In this document: positions 1 to 4,274 of the stretch, piece by piece
Layout of the letters: every line of letters starts with the position of its first letter
Numbering within the stretch: position 1 is the stretch's first letter
NCBI GenBank assembly: GCA_036514635.1
Contig: DATBWU010000242.1
Coordinates: forward strand, 1-5,677
Length of the DNA: 5,677 nt
DNA from: DASSFZ01 sp036514635
Lineage (GTDB): Bacteria; Chloroflexota; Anaerolineae; Fen-1058
Reading direction: 5' to 3'
Translations under genes and position numbers: made by a program
Notes under the pieces: generated by a model
What the model saw: only the letters and a program-made list of their open reading frames with translations
Told to the model about the DNA's origin: nothing
Databases searched by the model: none

Positions 1-2
1 TC

Positions 3-47
3 GCGCGGGCAAGACACCCTCCACCTGGTCTCCCCGTCTTGCCGCGC
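3..47. terminator. Left-edge hairpin, possible terminator
   Basis: GGCAAGAC (8-15) pairs perfectly with GTCTTGCC (36-43). GCGC (3-6) can extend the stem onto GCGC (44-47) with G7 bulged. The loop is 20 nt and no T run follows on either strand. It lies just before promoter 76-103, so it may end transcription of whatever precedes the window. This function is inferred from shape and place only. Confidence 0.35.
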
Positions 48-75
48 CGATCAACGCATTTCTAACTCACACCCC

Positions 76-103
76 TTGACATCCGTTCTGATTCGTATAT
101 AAT
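76..103 (+). promoter_or_regulatory. Sigma70-type promoter, TTGACA-16-TATAAT
   Basis: Both hexamers are full consensus: TTGACA at 76-81 and TATAAT at 98-103, with a 16-bp spacer. Transcription should begin near 109-111, leaving a leader of about 27 nt before the ATG at 137. It is the only full-consensus promoter I see here, so the downstream genes are probably strongly expressed unless repressed. Confidence 0.85.
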
Positions 104-108
104 CAGAA
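86..108. promoter_or_regulatory. Inverted-repeat operator over the -10 box
   Basis: TTCTGATT (86-93) and AATCAGAA (101-108) form a perfect 8+8 bp inverted repeat with a 7-bp centre. The dyad is centred on 97 and includes most of the -10 box, so a dimeric protein bound here would block the promoter. The binding protein is unknown; no classical repressor gene is evident in the window. Confidence 0.6.
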
Positions 109-136
109 TAGACGATGGGACACAGGAGGCGAGAAC

Positions 137-484
137 ATGGAACTCAACTACATGACGATGACGGATGGATACGTGGGTAGCATGGGGAAAACATGGACGA
201 CCCCCACGCAGGCCGACCTGGATAAGGCCATCACGGGAGCGATGGAGATTGAAGGCAAAACCAGAGAGCAAATAGTCTCCATTCTGGAATCAGGCGGATC
301 GGTCAAATGGTGCAAATCCCCAAATTTCTACTACGATCATTCCTACGGCGTGATTGGCCGCAAACGCTCTGCCCCGCCCGAGATGGTGCGGTGTGATTGC
401 GGGCATGAAGTTCGTGTTGGTCAGCGCATGTCATCAGCGCATGGCACGTCCTGCCCGGATTGCTACGACAGAATGAGCAATTAA
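137..484 (+). CDS. Small zinc-ribbon protein, function unknown
   Basis: This is a 115-residue protein that I cannot assign to a named family. The start is well fixed: AGGAGG at 124-129 lies 7 nt before the ATG. The C-terminal third has a C-x-C pair (C86, C88) and a C-x2-C pair (C106, C109) with H90 and H102 nearby, the spacing of a small zinc ribbon. The N-terminal part (about 25-58) looks helical and has no recognisable catalytic motif. It is the first gene after a consensus promoter and operator-like repeat, and is followed after 12 nt by the next gene, so the two are probably one operon. The small size and lone zinc ribbon are typical of phage accessory proteins that bind nucleic acid or host proteins; this role is inferred. 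Confidence 0.8.
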   Translation: MELNYMTMTDGYVGSMGKTWTTPTQADLDKAITGAMEIEGKTREQIVSILESGGSVKWCKSPNFYYDHSYGVIGRKRSAPPEMVRCDCGHEVRVGQRMSSAHGTSCPDCYDRMSN

Positions 485-496
485 CGGGGTGATGAA

Positions 497-916
497 ATGA
501 CTGGCAGGCGCGGAATGAAGGGCGAGAGCCTCGGCGGCTCTCGCCCGCGAGCGGGGCGAAAGTCGCCACAGATTGGTGACGTGATTTTGGATGCCATGCC
601 GATGATGGCCGATGTCATCAGCGGCTACATCCGTCGCCCGCGTGAACAGCGGCGCAACGAATCTCCGCTGGCGTGGGCGCGGCAGACGCACGTCTGGCCG
701 CGTCTCGTTGGATTGCTCGGAACGCGCAGGACGGCAACGCCCAGCGTGATTTGCAAACGCGCTGATACTCCGAGCGGGCCGTACTCCGAGCGCGTGGCAT
801 GGGTTCGGCAGATACTCGGACACAACGATTCGCTCGTGCTGAAAAGCGGGCAGGTGTTGATCGCAATTCAACACGATGGCGTGCGGGCAGCCATTACAGA
901 TGTGGCCGCCCGCTAA
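497..916 (+). CDS. Hypothetical protein, second gene of left operon
   Basis: This is a 139-residue protein of unknown function. The start at 497 is supported by GGTGAT (488-493), which matches the 5' part of the anti-Shine-Dalgarno sequence, and by its place 12 nt after the previous stop. The first 25 residues are basic and Gly/Arg-rich; from about residue 25 the composition is that of an ordinary soluble protein, ending in a segment with beta-strand character (about 117-128). Codon use is like that of the neighbours, which supports this frame over the antisense frame. A perfect 11-bp hairpin lies at 520-546, inside the first codons, so a start further downstream is possible (ATG at 596 or 602 in frame). 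No cysteine clusters or transmembrane segments are present. Confidence 0.6.
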   Translation: MTGRRGMKGESLGGSRPRAGRKSPQIGDVILDAMPMMADVISGYIRRPREQRRNESPLAWARQTHVWPRLVGLLGTRRTATPSVICKRADTPSGPYSERVAWVRQILGHNDSLVLKSGQVLIAIQHDGVRAAITDVAAR

Positions 917-1248
917 CAACTCGTTGAAGCCGACGTGCCAAAGAACAGGGGACTTCTGAGGGATGAAATAGTCGGGCCGCACCTCGAACCCGAAGTGCGG
1001 CCCATTCAATTGGCTGCCGGCTCACCTCTGCGGAGGCGGTCGCGGCGCGTCGACTGTGTCCAGCCGGGCGGAGATGTGACCGTGCTCTGTCACGCCGTAG
1101 CCAGCCCGTCACAGCGCAAAAATCGTCGATCGCGGCTCGATGCTCGCCGCGCGGCTGACGCCGACTCGTCCCCAAGGCGGCCACGGCGCGCAGCGGCGGC
1201 CCAGGCGCGAACACGACCGCGCCCGCCGCCGACCCGCGCCGCCAGGCC
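917..1248. other. Stretch without a convincing gene
   Basis: Apart from the hairpin at 974-1003, I see no supported gene. Open frames on both strands are Arg/Ala/Pro-rich and arise from the very GC-rich sequence; none has a good ribosome-binding site. The least bad candidate is a 23-codon leftward frame from GTG 1091-1093 to a stop at 1022-1024, which lacks support beyond composition. The stretch could hold the decayed 3' part of a leftward unit beginning with gene 1249-1419. Confidence 0.5.
974..1003. terminator. Hairpin between converging units
   Basis: GGGCCGCAC (974-982) and GTGCGGCCC (995-1003) form a perfect 9-bp stem with a 12-nt loop. It lies 57 nt after the stop of 497-916 and downstream of the leftward gene 1249-1419, so it could end both transcripts. 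There is no T tract on the + strand; on the - strand it is followed by a short T-containing stretch. Hairpins without U tails are common as terminators in GC-rich bacteria. Confidence 0.5.
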
Positions 1249-1419
1249 TTAACCCTGCACCCAGCCGCGATACACAGCCCAGCCGTAGCCAGCAATAGCC
1301 GCGCCCGCGCCAACGCTCAGCCAGTCGGCGACCAGCAGGCCAGCGAGCGCGCCAAGAGCGCCAAGAGCCAGCGACCAGCGCAGGAGAGTTGCGTTGTCGG
1401 CAGGAGTTTGCGAATTCAC
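1249..1419 (-). CDS. Small two-helix membrane protein
   Basis: This is a 56-residue protein of unknown function. I place the start at GTG 1417-1419 because AAGAGG lies 9 nt upstream on the - strand; the longer open frame to 1524 would run across the promoter and start of the xis-like gene. Residues about 11-31 and 35-50 are hydrophobic and rich in Ala, Leu and Gly, consistent with two membrane segments joined by a short Asp-containing turn. The N terminus is polar and the C terminus ends in a Trp/Arg-containing tail. The gene is divergent from the xis-like gene, with about 70 bp between the starts. Size and topology would fit a phage small membrane protein, possibly holin-like, but no lysis gene is present to support that. 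Confidence 0.5.
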   Translation of the reverse strand: MNSQTPADNATLLRWSLALGALGALAGLLVADWLSVGAGAAIAGYGWAVYRGWVQG

Positions 1420-1432
1420 ATCAGATTGCCTC

Positions 1433-1461
1433 TTGACAGAGAGACGAACAAGACCTAATAT
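1433..1461 (+). promoter_or_regulatory. Sigma70-type promoter, TTGACA-17-TAATAT
   Basis: TTGACA at 1433-1438 and TAATAT at 1456-1461 are separated by exactly 17 bp. The predicted transcript begins near 1467-1469, shortly before the AAGGAG at 1476-1481 and the TTG start at 1491. It should drive the xis-like gene. Confidence 0.75.
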
Positions 1462-1462
1462 A

Positions 1463-1478
1463 CTTCGTATACGCGAAG
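1463..1478. promoter_or_regulatory. Short palindromes at the xis transcription start
   Basis: CTTCG (1463-1467) and CGAAG (1474-1478) form an inverted repeat around 6 bp, and CGTATACG (1466-1473) is itself a perfect palindrome. They lie directly after the -10 box, where a bound repressor would interfere with initiation. The TTCGTATA at 1464-1471 also occurs at 92-99, near the centre of the operator-like repeat of the left promoter, so one regulator might recognise both; this is weak evidence. Confidence 0.35.
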
Positions 1479-1490
1479 GAGCAAGGCAAC

Positions 1491-1691
1491 TTGGGCGACA
1501 CCATGCTCGTATCAGAAGCCGCACGGCACTGCAAACTCACCCCCCGTCGAATCCAGCAGTTGATCGAACAAAAAGAGGATGGCCCATTCCCAGGCGCTTT
1601 CCTCGTGTCCGACGCACCAAGGCCGTACTACAGAATCCCCACCAAAGAGGTTGTAGCCTTCAAGAAAAAGAGCGACCAGCGGCCAGGCTGA
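1491..1691 (+). CDS. xis: Excisionase-like helix-turn-helix protein
   Basis: This 66-residue protein has the layout of an excisionase or MerR-type winged helix: a helix-turn-helix near residues 5-24 (LVSEAARHCKLTPRRIQQLI), a wing-like segment with FPGAF and YYRIP, and a C-terminal helix beginning at about residue 52 that ends in a basic tail. Proteins of this type bend attachment-site DNA and steer the integrase towards excision. The start is TTG at 1491, because AAGGAG (1476-1481) lies 9 nt upstream; ATG 1503 would be about 21 nt away. It has its own consensus promoter, converges on the integrase gene and lies on the other side of the tRNA-derived core. The name is given by fold and place; a transcriptional regulator of the same fold is the alternative. 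Confidence 0.65.
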   Translation: MGDTMLVSEAARHCKLTPRRIQQLIEQKEDGPFPGAFLVSDAPRPYYRIPTKEVVAFKKKSDQRPG

Positions 1692-1709
1692 TCGCTCTGC
1701 GCGACCATT

Positions 1710-1725
1710 CAGCCCATCCGGGCTG
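1710..1725 (+). terminator. Probable terminator after the xis-like gene
   Basis: CAGCCC (1710-1715) and GGGCTG (1720-1725) form a 6-bp stem closed by a 4-nt loop, 18 nt after the stop codon. A moderately T-rich stretch follows (1729-1743). It lies between the converging xis-like and int genes and would keep xis transcripts out of int. Confidence 0.45.
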
Positions 1726-1792
1726 GGCGTGTCTTTGTCGTTTGGAGCCGCAGAGACAACGCCAAGCACATTAAAAACTGAACAGTCGCTTG

Positions 1793-1834
1793 TGGCGGCG
1801 AGTAGATTCGAACTACCGACCAAGGGCTTATGAG
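1793..1834 (-). other. Attachment-site core: 3' half of a CAT-anticodon tRNA
   Basis: Read on the - strand this is the 3' part of a tRNA: anticodon loop CTCATAA (1828-1834), a 3' anticodon-stem strand, a TGGTC variable loop, T stem GGTAG/CTACT around the canonical loop TTCGAAT, 3' acceptor strand CGCCGCC (1794-1800) and discriminator A (1793). No CCA is encoded. The 5' half is absent; that side is integrase coding sequence, and AAGGA at the 5' stem position does not pair properly. Many tyrosine-recombinase elements use a tRNA 3' end as core so that the target tRNA is restored after integration. The anticodon points to elongator tRNA-Met or the tRNA-Ile that reads AUA after modification. Because xis lies on the other side, this looks like attP. 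Confidence 0.75.
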
Positions 1835-2697
1835 TCCTTTGGTGTATCGCGCCGACGGTGAGCGCGGTGCGCCCGCTTGAGCTCGGGATCCGCAAACGTC
1901 CCATAGAAATCGTTGGTCACCTTGATGTCCGAGTGGCCCAGTATCTGAGAGAGCATCCCCAGCGAGCCATCGTTCTCAAGGAACTCCCGCGCCCCGGCAT
2001 GTCGCCAGTTATGCGGATTCCAGCCTCGACCCCCCACACCGGCCCTGCGCGCGAGACGCTCTAGGACCTGGTACACACCCCAGGTCGTCAGGGGGCCGCG
2101 CTTCCCCACGAACACGAAATCGGTAGGGGAGGCGGGCCGCAGTATCTCAAGCCAGGCGCGCAGAGCGGCGACCGCCTCATCGAGCAGATACACTTTCCGG
2201 GTCTTCTCTCCCTTTTCTGTAACCAGAGCCTCGCCCGCGTCGAGGACCAGGTCGCAGACGCGCAGACCGACAACTCCACCCACCCTACACATGGTGTCAT
2301 CGATGAACCTGACGAGCGCGTAGTCGCGCGGGTTCGACCGGGCCGCTTCGATGATGCGATCGCGGACATCGCAGGAAACACCCACGCGCGGACGCTTGGG
2401 CAGCCTGGGTAGTTTGAAATCGCGCGCCGGGTTCGAGTCCACAATCCCCTTGTCCGTCAGCCACGCAAAGAAGCGCCGCACGGCTCGAACGTAGCCGTGC
2501 AGCGTCCACACACTCAAGCGCCCATTCTGCGAGGCGCGCCAGCGGTTCAAGTCGTTCTCGGCGATGGTGGACACGTCAACATCGCCGAGAACGTCGAGCA
2601 GCGCGCCGAGGCGCTGGCTGTACCACTCCAGCGTCGCCGGTGAGCGCACCCCATCCATCGCCGCAAGGAACCGATCCAGCGCCTCAGACAAACGCAA
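1828..2697 (-). CDS. int: Tyrosine recombinase (phage-type integrase)
   Basis: This 289-residue protein should carry out site-specific integration and excision at the adjacent tRNA-derived core. Residues about 4-90 form the SAM-like core-binding domain (LEWYSQRL, LHGYVRAVRRFFAWL, SNPA). The catalytic domain runs from about 105, with all expected active-site residues: R138 (CRVGG), K162 (TEKGEK), H229 and R232 (HNWRHA), H255 (LGHSDI) and the nucleophile Y265 (NDFYGTF). The C terminus is short, basic and His/Arg-rich. There is no obvious N-terminal arm-binding domain beyond the core-binding fold, so the protein is small for a phage integrase. The start is TTG at 2695-2697, supported by GAGGGG 6 nt upstream. 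The last codons and the TAA stop lie within the tRNA-like core. The gene appears intact. I see no good promoter for it. Confidence 0.93.
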   Translation of the reverse strand: MRLSEALDRFLAAMDGVRSPATLEWYSQRLGALLDVLGDVDVSTIAENDLNRWRASQNGRLSVWTLHGYVRAVRRFFAWLTDKGIVDSNPARDFKLPRLPKRPRVGVSCDVRDRIIEAARSNPRDYALVRFIDDTMCRVGGVVGLRVCDLVLDAGEALVTEKGEKTRKVYLLDEAVAALRAWLEILRPASPTDFVFVGKRGPLTTWGVYQVLERLARRAGVGGRGWNPHNWRHAGAREFLENDGSLGMLSQILGHSDIKVTNDFYGTFADPELKRAHRAHRRRDTPKDS

Positions 2698-2782
2698 TTG
2701 TAGCCCCTCAAGCGTTTCGCACCGCCGCAGTCAGTGTAACCACACGCTCATCAAACCTCAGATAGAGCCGGGTAGAAACACT

Positions 2783-2802
2783 GTTAGAAAAAGTTAGAAA
2801 AA
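2783..2802. repeat. Tandem direct repeat GTTAGAAAAA x2
   Basis: Two exact head-to-tail 10-bp copies lie at 2783-2792 and 2793-2802, with a decayed version before (2772-2781) and an A-rich continuation after. A tracts phased at 10 bp would bend DNA. It lies about 90 bp upstream of int, where it could act as a regulatory, bending or recombinase arm-type site; none of these roles is shown by the sequence itself. Confidence 0.5.
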
Positions 2803-2810
2803 GTAAAAGC

Positions 2811-2840
2811 GGCGGCGAACTCAGAGAGTCCGCAGCCGCC
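2811..2840 (-). terminator. Leftward hairpin plus T-rich stretch
   Basis: GGCGGC (2811-2816) pairs with GCCGCC (2835-2840), with further pairing inside (2817 with 2833, and 2819-2821 with 2827-2829). On the - strand the stem is followed by gctTTTACTTTTTCT, the only hairpin here with a clear U-rich tail. It would stop leftward transcripts before they reach int, although no leftward gene is seen to its right; it may insulate int from antisense transcription. Confidence 0.45.
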
Positions 2841-2888
2841 ACATGGCTGCACTCGAAGTAGTCCCCATCTGTTGGTGGGGCCAGGCGA

Positions 2889-2920
2889 GCCGGCGGGGTG
2901 CGCCCAAACACCCCACCGGC
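2889..2920 (+). terminator. Strong hairpin, terminator or leader element
   Basis: GCCGG-c-GGGGTG (2889-2900) pairs with CACCCC-a-CCGGC (2909-2920): 11 bp with one mismatch and an 8-nt loop, followed on the + strand by ATTTCTCC. It lies 130 nt before the first gene of the right cluster. It may be a terminator, or an attenuator if the promoter lies upstream. Confidence 0.4.
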
Positions 2921-3000
2921 ATTTCTCCAACACATTATAACCGGGAGGTCAACTATCGAGCGAACGGAAAACGACATATCTGGGGAAACGAAACCGAACA

Positions 3001-3026
3001 GGGGCGGGCGCGTGCTCTCCCGCCCC
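3001..3026 (+). promoter_or_regulatory. GC hairpin just before the ribosome-binding site
   Basis: GGGGCGGG (3001-3008) and CCCGCCCC (3019-3026) form a perfect 8-bp stem around a 10-nt loop. It ends 9 nt before the AGGAGG at 3036-3041. It does not cover that site, so it could protect the message or act on translation of the downstream gene; the role is inferred from place. Confidence 0.4.
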
Positions 3027-3049
3027 ACCATTCACAGGAGGAAAACGCC

Positions 3050-3409
3050 ATGACAACACACAGCAGCACGCACTTTCACGGCTGGCGCGACGGCGACGCG
3101 CACGTCAGCATGGGCAACGCAATGCTCGCGCATGTCTGCCACCACTCACCCACAGGCTTCGAGTGGGGCTACGGCGGCTCGGGTCCCGCCGATCTTGCGC
3201 TCTCGATCCTCAGCGCCGTCATCGACGAGCCGAAGACGGTCAAAATCCACAGAGGCTTTTGTGGAGCGAAGGCGTGGGCACTGCACCAGCCGTTCAAGTG
3301 GGAAGTTATCGCGGGCTTGGGCCGCGAGTGGACGCTAAGCGTGCAGCAGGTCAAGGACTGGATCGCGCTGTACGAGAAGGAACACGCCAAGCAAGCCAAA
3401 GCCGCATGA
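3050..3409 (+). CDS. DUF6166-like protein
   Basis: This 119-residue protein has the signature of the DUF6166 family, recognised from the block FEWGYGGSGPADLAL at residues 37-51, which is its most conserved part. The family is found in bacteria and mobile elements and has no established function. The start is ATG 3050 because a perfect AGGAGG (3036-3041) lies 8 nt upstream; the open frame to 2843 would read through two strong hairpins. The first 30 residues are His-rich (H4, H8, H10, H18, H28, H31, H32). The C-terminal part (about 70-119) contains Trp-rich segments and ends in a lysine/alanine-rich helix. It is the first gene of the right-hand cluster, with a structured leader after it, so it may be transcribed together with or separately from the initiator-like gene. 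Confidence 0.75.
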   Translation: MTTHSSTHFHGWRDGDAHVSMGNAMLAHVCHHSPTGFEWGYGGSGPADLALSILSAVIDEPKTVKIHRGFCGAKAWALHQPFKWEVIAGLGREWTLSVQQVKDWIALYEKEHAKQAKAA

Positions 3410-3439
3410 AGCCCTGCTAGCCTCACGCGGCTAACCACA

Positions 3440-3469
3440 GGAGGGTGGGCGCGAAAGCGCGCCTCCTCC
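3440..3469 (+). terminator. Hairpin with GAAA tetraloop
   Basis: GGAGG (3440-3444) pairs with CCTCC (3465-3469) and GCGC (3449-3452) with GCGC (3457-3460), in one register with two internal mismatches and one G-T pair, closed by a GNRA loop, GAAA. It lies 30 nt after the stop of 3050-3409. No T run follows, so it may be a terminator of the GC-rich type or the first element of the leader of the next gene. The 5' arm looks like a ribosome-binding site without a gene. Confidence 0.45.
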
Positions 3470-3491
3470 ACCGAGCAGTATAACACAGCGC

Positions 3492-3524
3492 GGGAGTGTG
3501 ACGACGCCCAATCGCCACACTCCC
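3492..3524 (+). promoter_or_regulatory. Leader hairpin
   Basis: GGGAGTGTG (3492-3500) and CACACTCCC (3516-3524) are a perfect 9-bp stem with a 15-nt loop. One nucleotide separates it from the next hairpin (3526-3560), so the two could stack. Together with 3440-3469 they make the region between the two genes a highly structured RNA. Confidence 0.45.
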
Positions 3525-3525
3525 C

Positions 3526-3591
3526 AGGTGCAACCAACTTGTTGCCAACCGGTTGCGCCTCCATTGTAGCACGACAAGTCAACGATGGAGG
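3526..3591 (+). promoter_or_regulatory. Mutually exclusive hairpins over a ribosome-binding site
   Basis: Structure A pairs AGGTGCAACC (3526-3535) with GGTTGCGCCT (3551-3560), 10 bp with one G-T pair. Structure B pairs CCTCCAT (3558-3564) with ATGGAGG (3585-3591), a perfect 7-bp stem that hides the GGAGG (3587-3591) of the gene starting at 3600. Bases 3558-3560 are needed by both, so A should free the ribosome-binding site and B should hide it. This is the layout of a translational switch, with neither ligand nor protein trigger known. Confidence 0.45.
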
Positions 3592-3599
3592 TTTGCGTT

Positions 3600-4274
3600 A
3601 TGGACTACCCAGCACAAGTAAAAATGCTGGTCAAATCACTGTCCCGACCAACACCCGCCGCGCTGTCCTGTTTCGTTCTGATGGCGCTCCTTCGCAGCCA
3701 TCAAGTCGAGTGGGAGGCCGACGAGCTCAGGCGTTGCACCGGCTTCAACCTCGAAGCCATCGCCGAGGCGCGCAGTGTCCTGATCGGGTACGGGTTGGCC
3801 TGTGCCAGGCCGGGTGGCCGGCGACTGCGGCTCACGGACGCGGCTGTCGCGCAACTGCAACTGTTCGAAGTGTCTCAGATCGGGAAACCCGATCCGAGCG
3901 CCCCTGTTGTTGTTGTTGATCCTCTCTTAACAGAAATCACTCTCTTGCAAGAAGACCAACAACAGCAACAGACAGTCAGATCGGGAAACCCGATCCGGCG
4001 CGACGACATGAGAGAAGTGCTCAACGCGCTGGCGGCAGCCGCCATCGGAGAACCTACGCGATCGCAATTGGCCGCCGACGCCTGGATAACCGCCGACAGA
4101 ATCACTCGCACCGCCGCCGTTGCCAAGAAGACCGGTGGACGAACCGGCGTCATCGTAACCAACCTAAGAGCGCACGTTGAGCCGCCAGAGAGCGAGGCCA
4201 GCCAGGGCGATGTCGGCTACCAATGGCAGCGCTACCTTGATCGGATGCGCGACATGGAGGAAGTCAATGACTGA
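3600..4274 (+). CDS. Winged-helix protein, probable replication initiator
   Basis: This 224-residue protein has an N-terminal winged-helix-like domain (about 15-85) with an LTD segment at its end, a linker (about 93-130) containing a run of four Val and five Gln, and a helical C-terminal domain (about 133-205) with WITADRI and LRAHVEPP, which resembles C-terminal parts of phage replication and DnaD-like proteins. This similarity is by eye. Two exact 22-bp repeats lie in the linker DNA in different frames, the layout of an origin inside an initiator gene as in lambda O. The start is ATG 3600, with GGAGG 8 nt upstream; ATG 3585 overlaps that site. The stop overlaps the next gene by 8 nt. A transcriptional regulator that binds its own gene is the alternative. 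Confidence 0.65.
   Translation: MDYPAQVKMLVKSLSRPTPAALSCFVLMALLRSHQVEWEADELRRCTGFNLEAIAEARSVLIGYGLACARPGGRRLRLTDAAVAQLQLFEVSQIGKPDPSAPVVVVDPLLTEITLLQEDQQQQQTVRSGNPIRRDDMREVLNALAAAAIGEPTRSQLAADAWITADRITRTAAVAKKTGGRTGVIVTNLRAHVEPPESEASQGDVGYQWQRYLDRMRDMEEVND
3875..3896. repeat. 22-bp repeat, left copy
   Basis: This copy begins with TCA, contains the 17-bp palindrome with arms GATCGGG/CCCGATC around AAA, and ends in CG. Here it is read as codons for Gln-Ile-Gly-Lys-Pro-Asp-Pro in the host gene. Confidence 0.9.
3976..3997. repeat. 22-bp repeat, right copy
   Basis: This copy is identical to the left copy over all 22 bp but read in another phase, giving Arg-Ser-Gly-Asn-Pro-Ile-Arg. DNA identity without protein identity suggests a protein-binding site. 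Confidence 0.9.

Larger units (their letters stand above)
3875..3997. other. Nested repeat array, candidate origin of replication
   Basis: An identical 22-bp sequence occurs at 3875-3896 and 3976-3997, 101 bp apart. Each contains the perfect 17-bp palindrome GATCGGGAAACCCGATC (3878-3894, 3979-3995). Between them, CTGTTGTTGTTGTTG (3904-3918) and CAACAACAGCAACAG (3957-3971) form a 15-bp inverted repeat with one mismatch. The 38 bp inside has 15 G/C (39%), well below the surroundings, and holds a TCTTGCAAGA palindrome (3943-3952) and two CTCTCTT copies. All elements share nearly one centre (3936-3938). The repeats fall in different reading frames, so the protein does not explain them. Confidence 0.6.

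Noticed and set aside
854..874. Inverted repeat GTGTTGA-N7-TCAACAC
   Set aside because: It is a perfect 7+7 bp repeat, but deep in a coding region, away from any promoter, and possible by chance.
434..1009. Leftward open frame of 191 codons
   Set aside because: It overlaps genes 137-484 and 497-916 on the other strand and has a His/Arg/Ala-rich composition without motifs. The rightward genes have promoter, ribosome-binding site and zinc ribbon.
1022..1093. Leftward 23-codon frame starting with GTG
   Set aside because: Codon use looks acceptable, but it is too short, without family or clear ribosome-binding site, to call a gene.
935..1252. Rightward open frame of 105 codons
   Set aside because: It has an Arg/Pro/Ala-rich low-complexity tail, no clear ribosome-binding site, and runs across the hairpin at 974-1003.
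894..1313. Leftward open frame of 139 codons over the empty stretch
   Set aside because: The composition is Arg/Ala-rich, it starts inside the membrane-protein gene and runs through the hairpin at 974-1003.
1780..1860. Complete tRNA gene
   Set aside because: Only the 3' half matches a tRNA. The 5' side is integrase coding sequence and the 5' anticodon stem does not pair.
2934..2952. Leftward promoter from TATAAT (2934-2939) and TTGACC (2947-2952)
   Set aside because: The spacer is only 7 bp and no other -35 lies at the right distance.
2843..3049. Upstream extension of the DUF6166-like gene
   Set aside because: It reads through two strong hairpins and has no ribosome-binding site, whereas ATG 3050 has AGGAGG at 8 nt.
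3585..3599. ATG 3585 as start of the initiator-like gene
   Set aside because: This ATG overlaps the GGAGG that serves ATG 3600, and nothing upstream of it looks like a ribosome-binding site.
3875..3997. CRISPR array
   Set aside because: There are only two repeats, within a coding gene, with a 79-bp gap; no cas genes are present.
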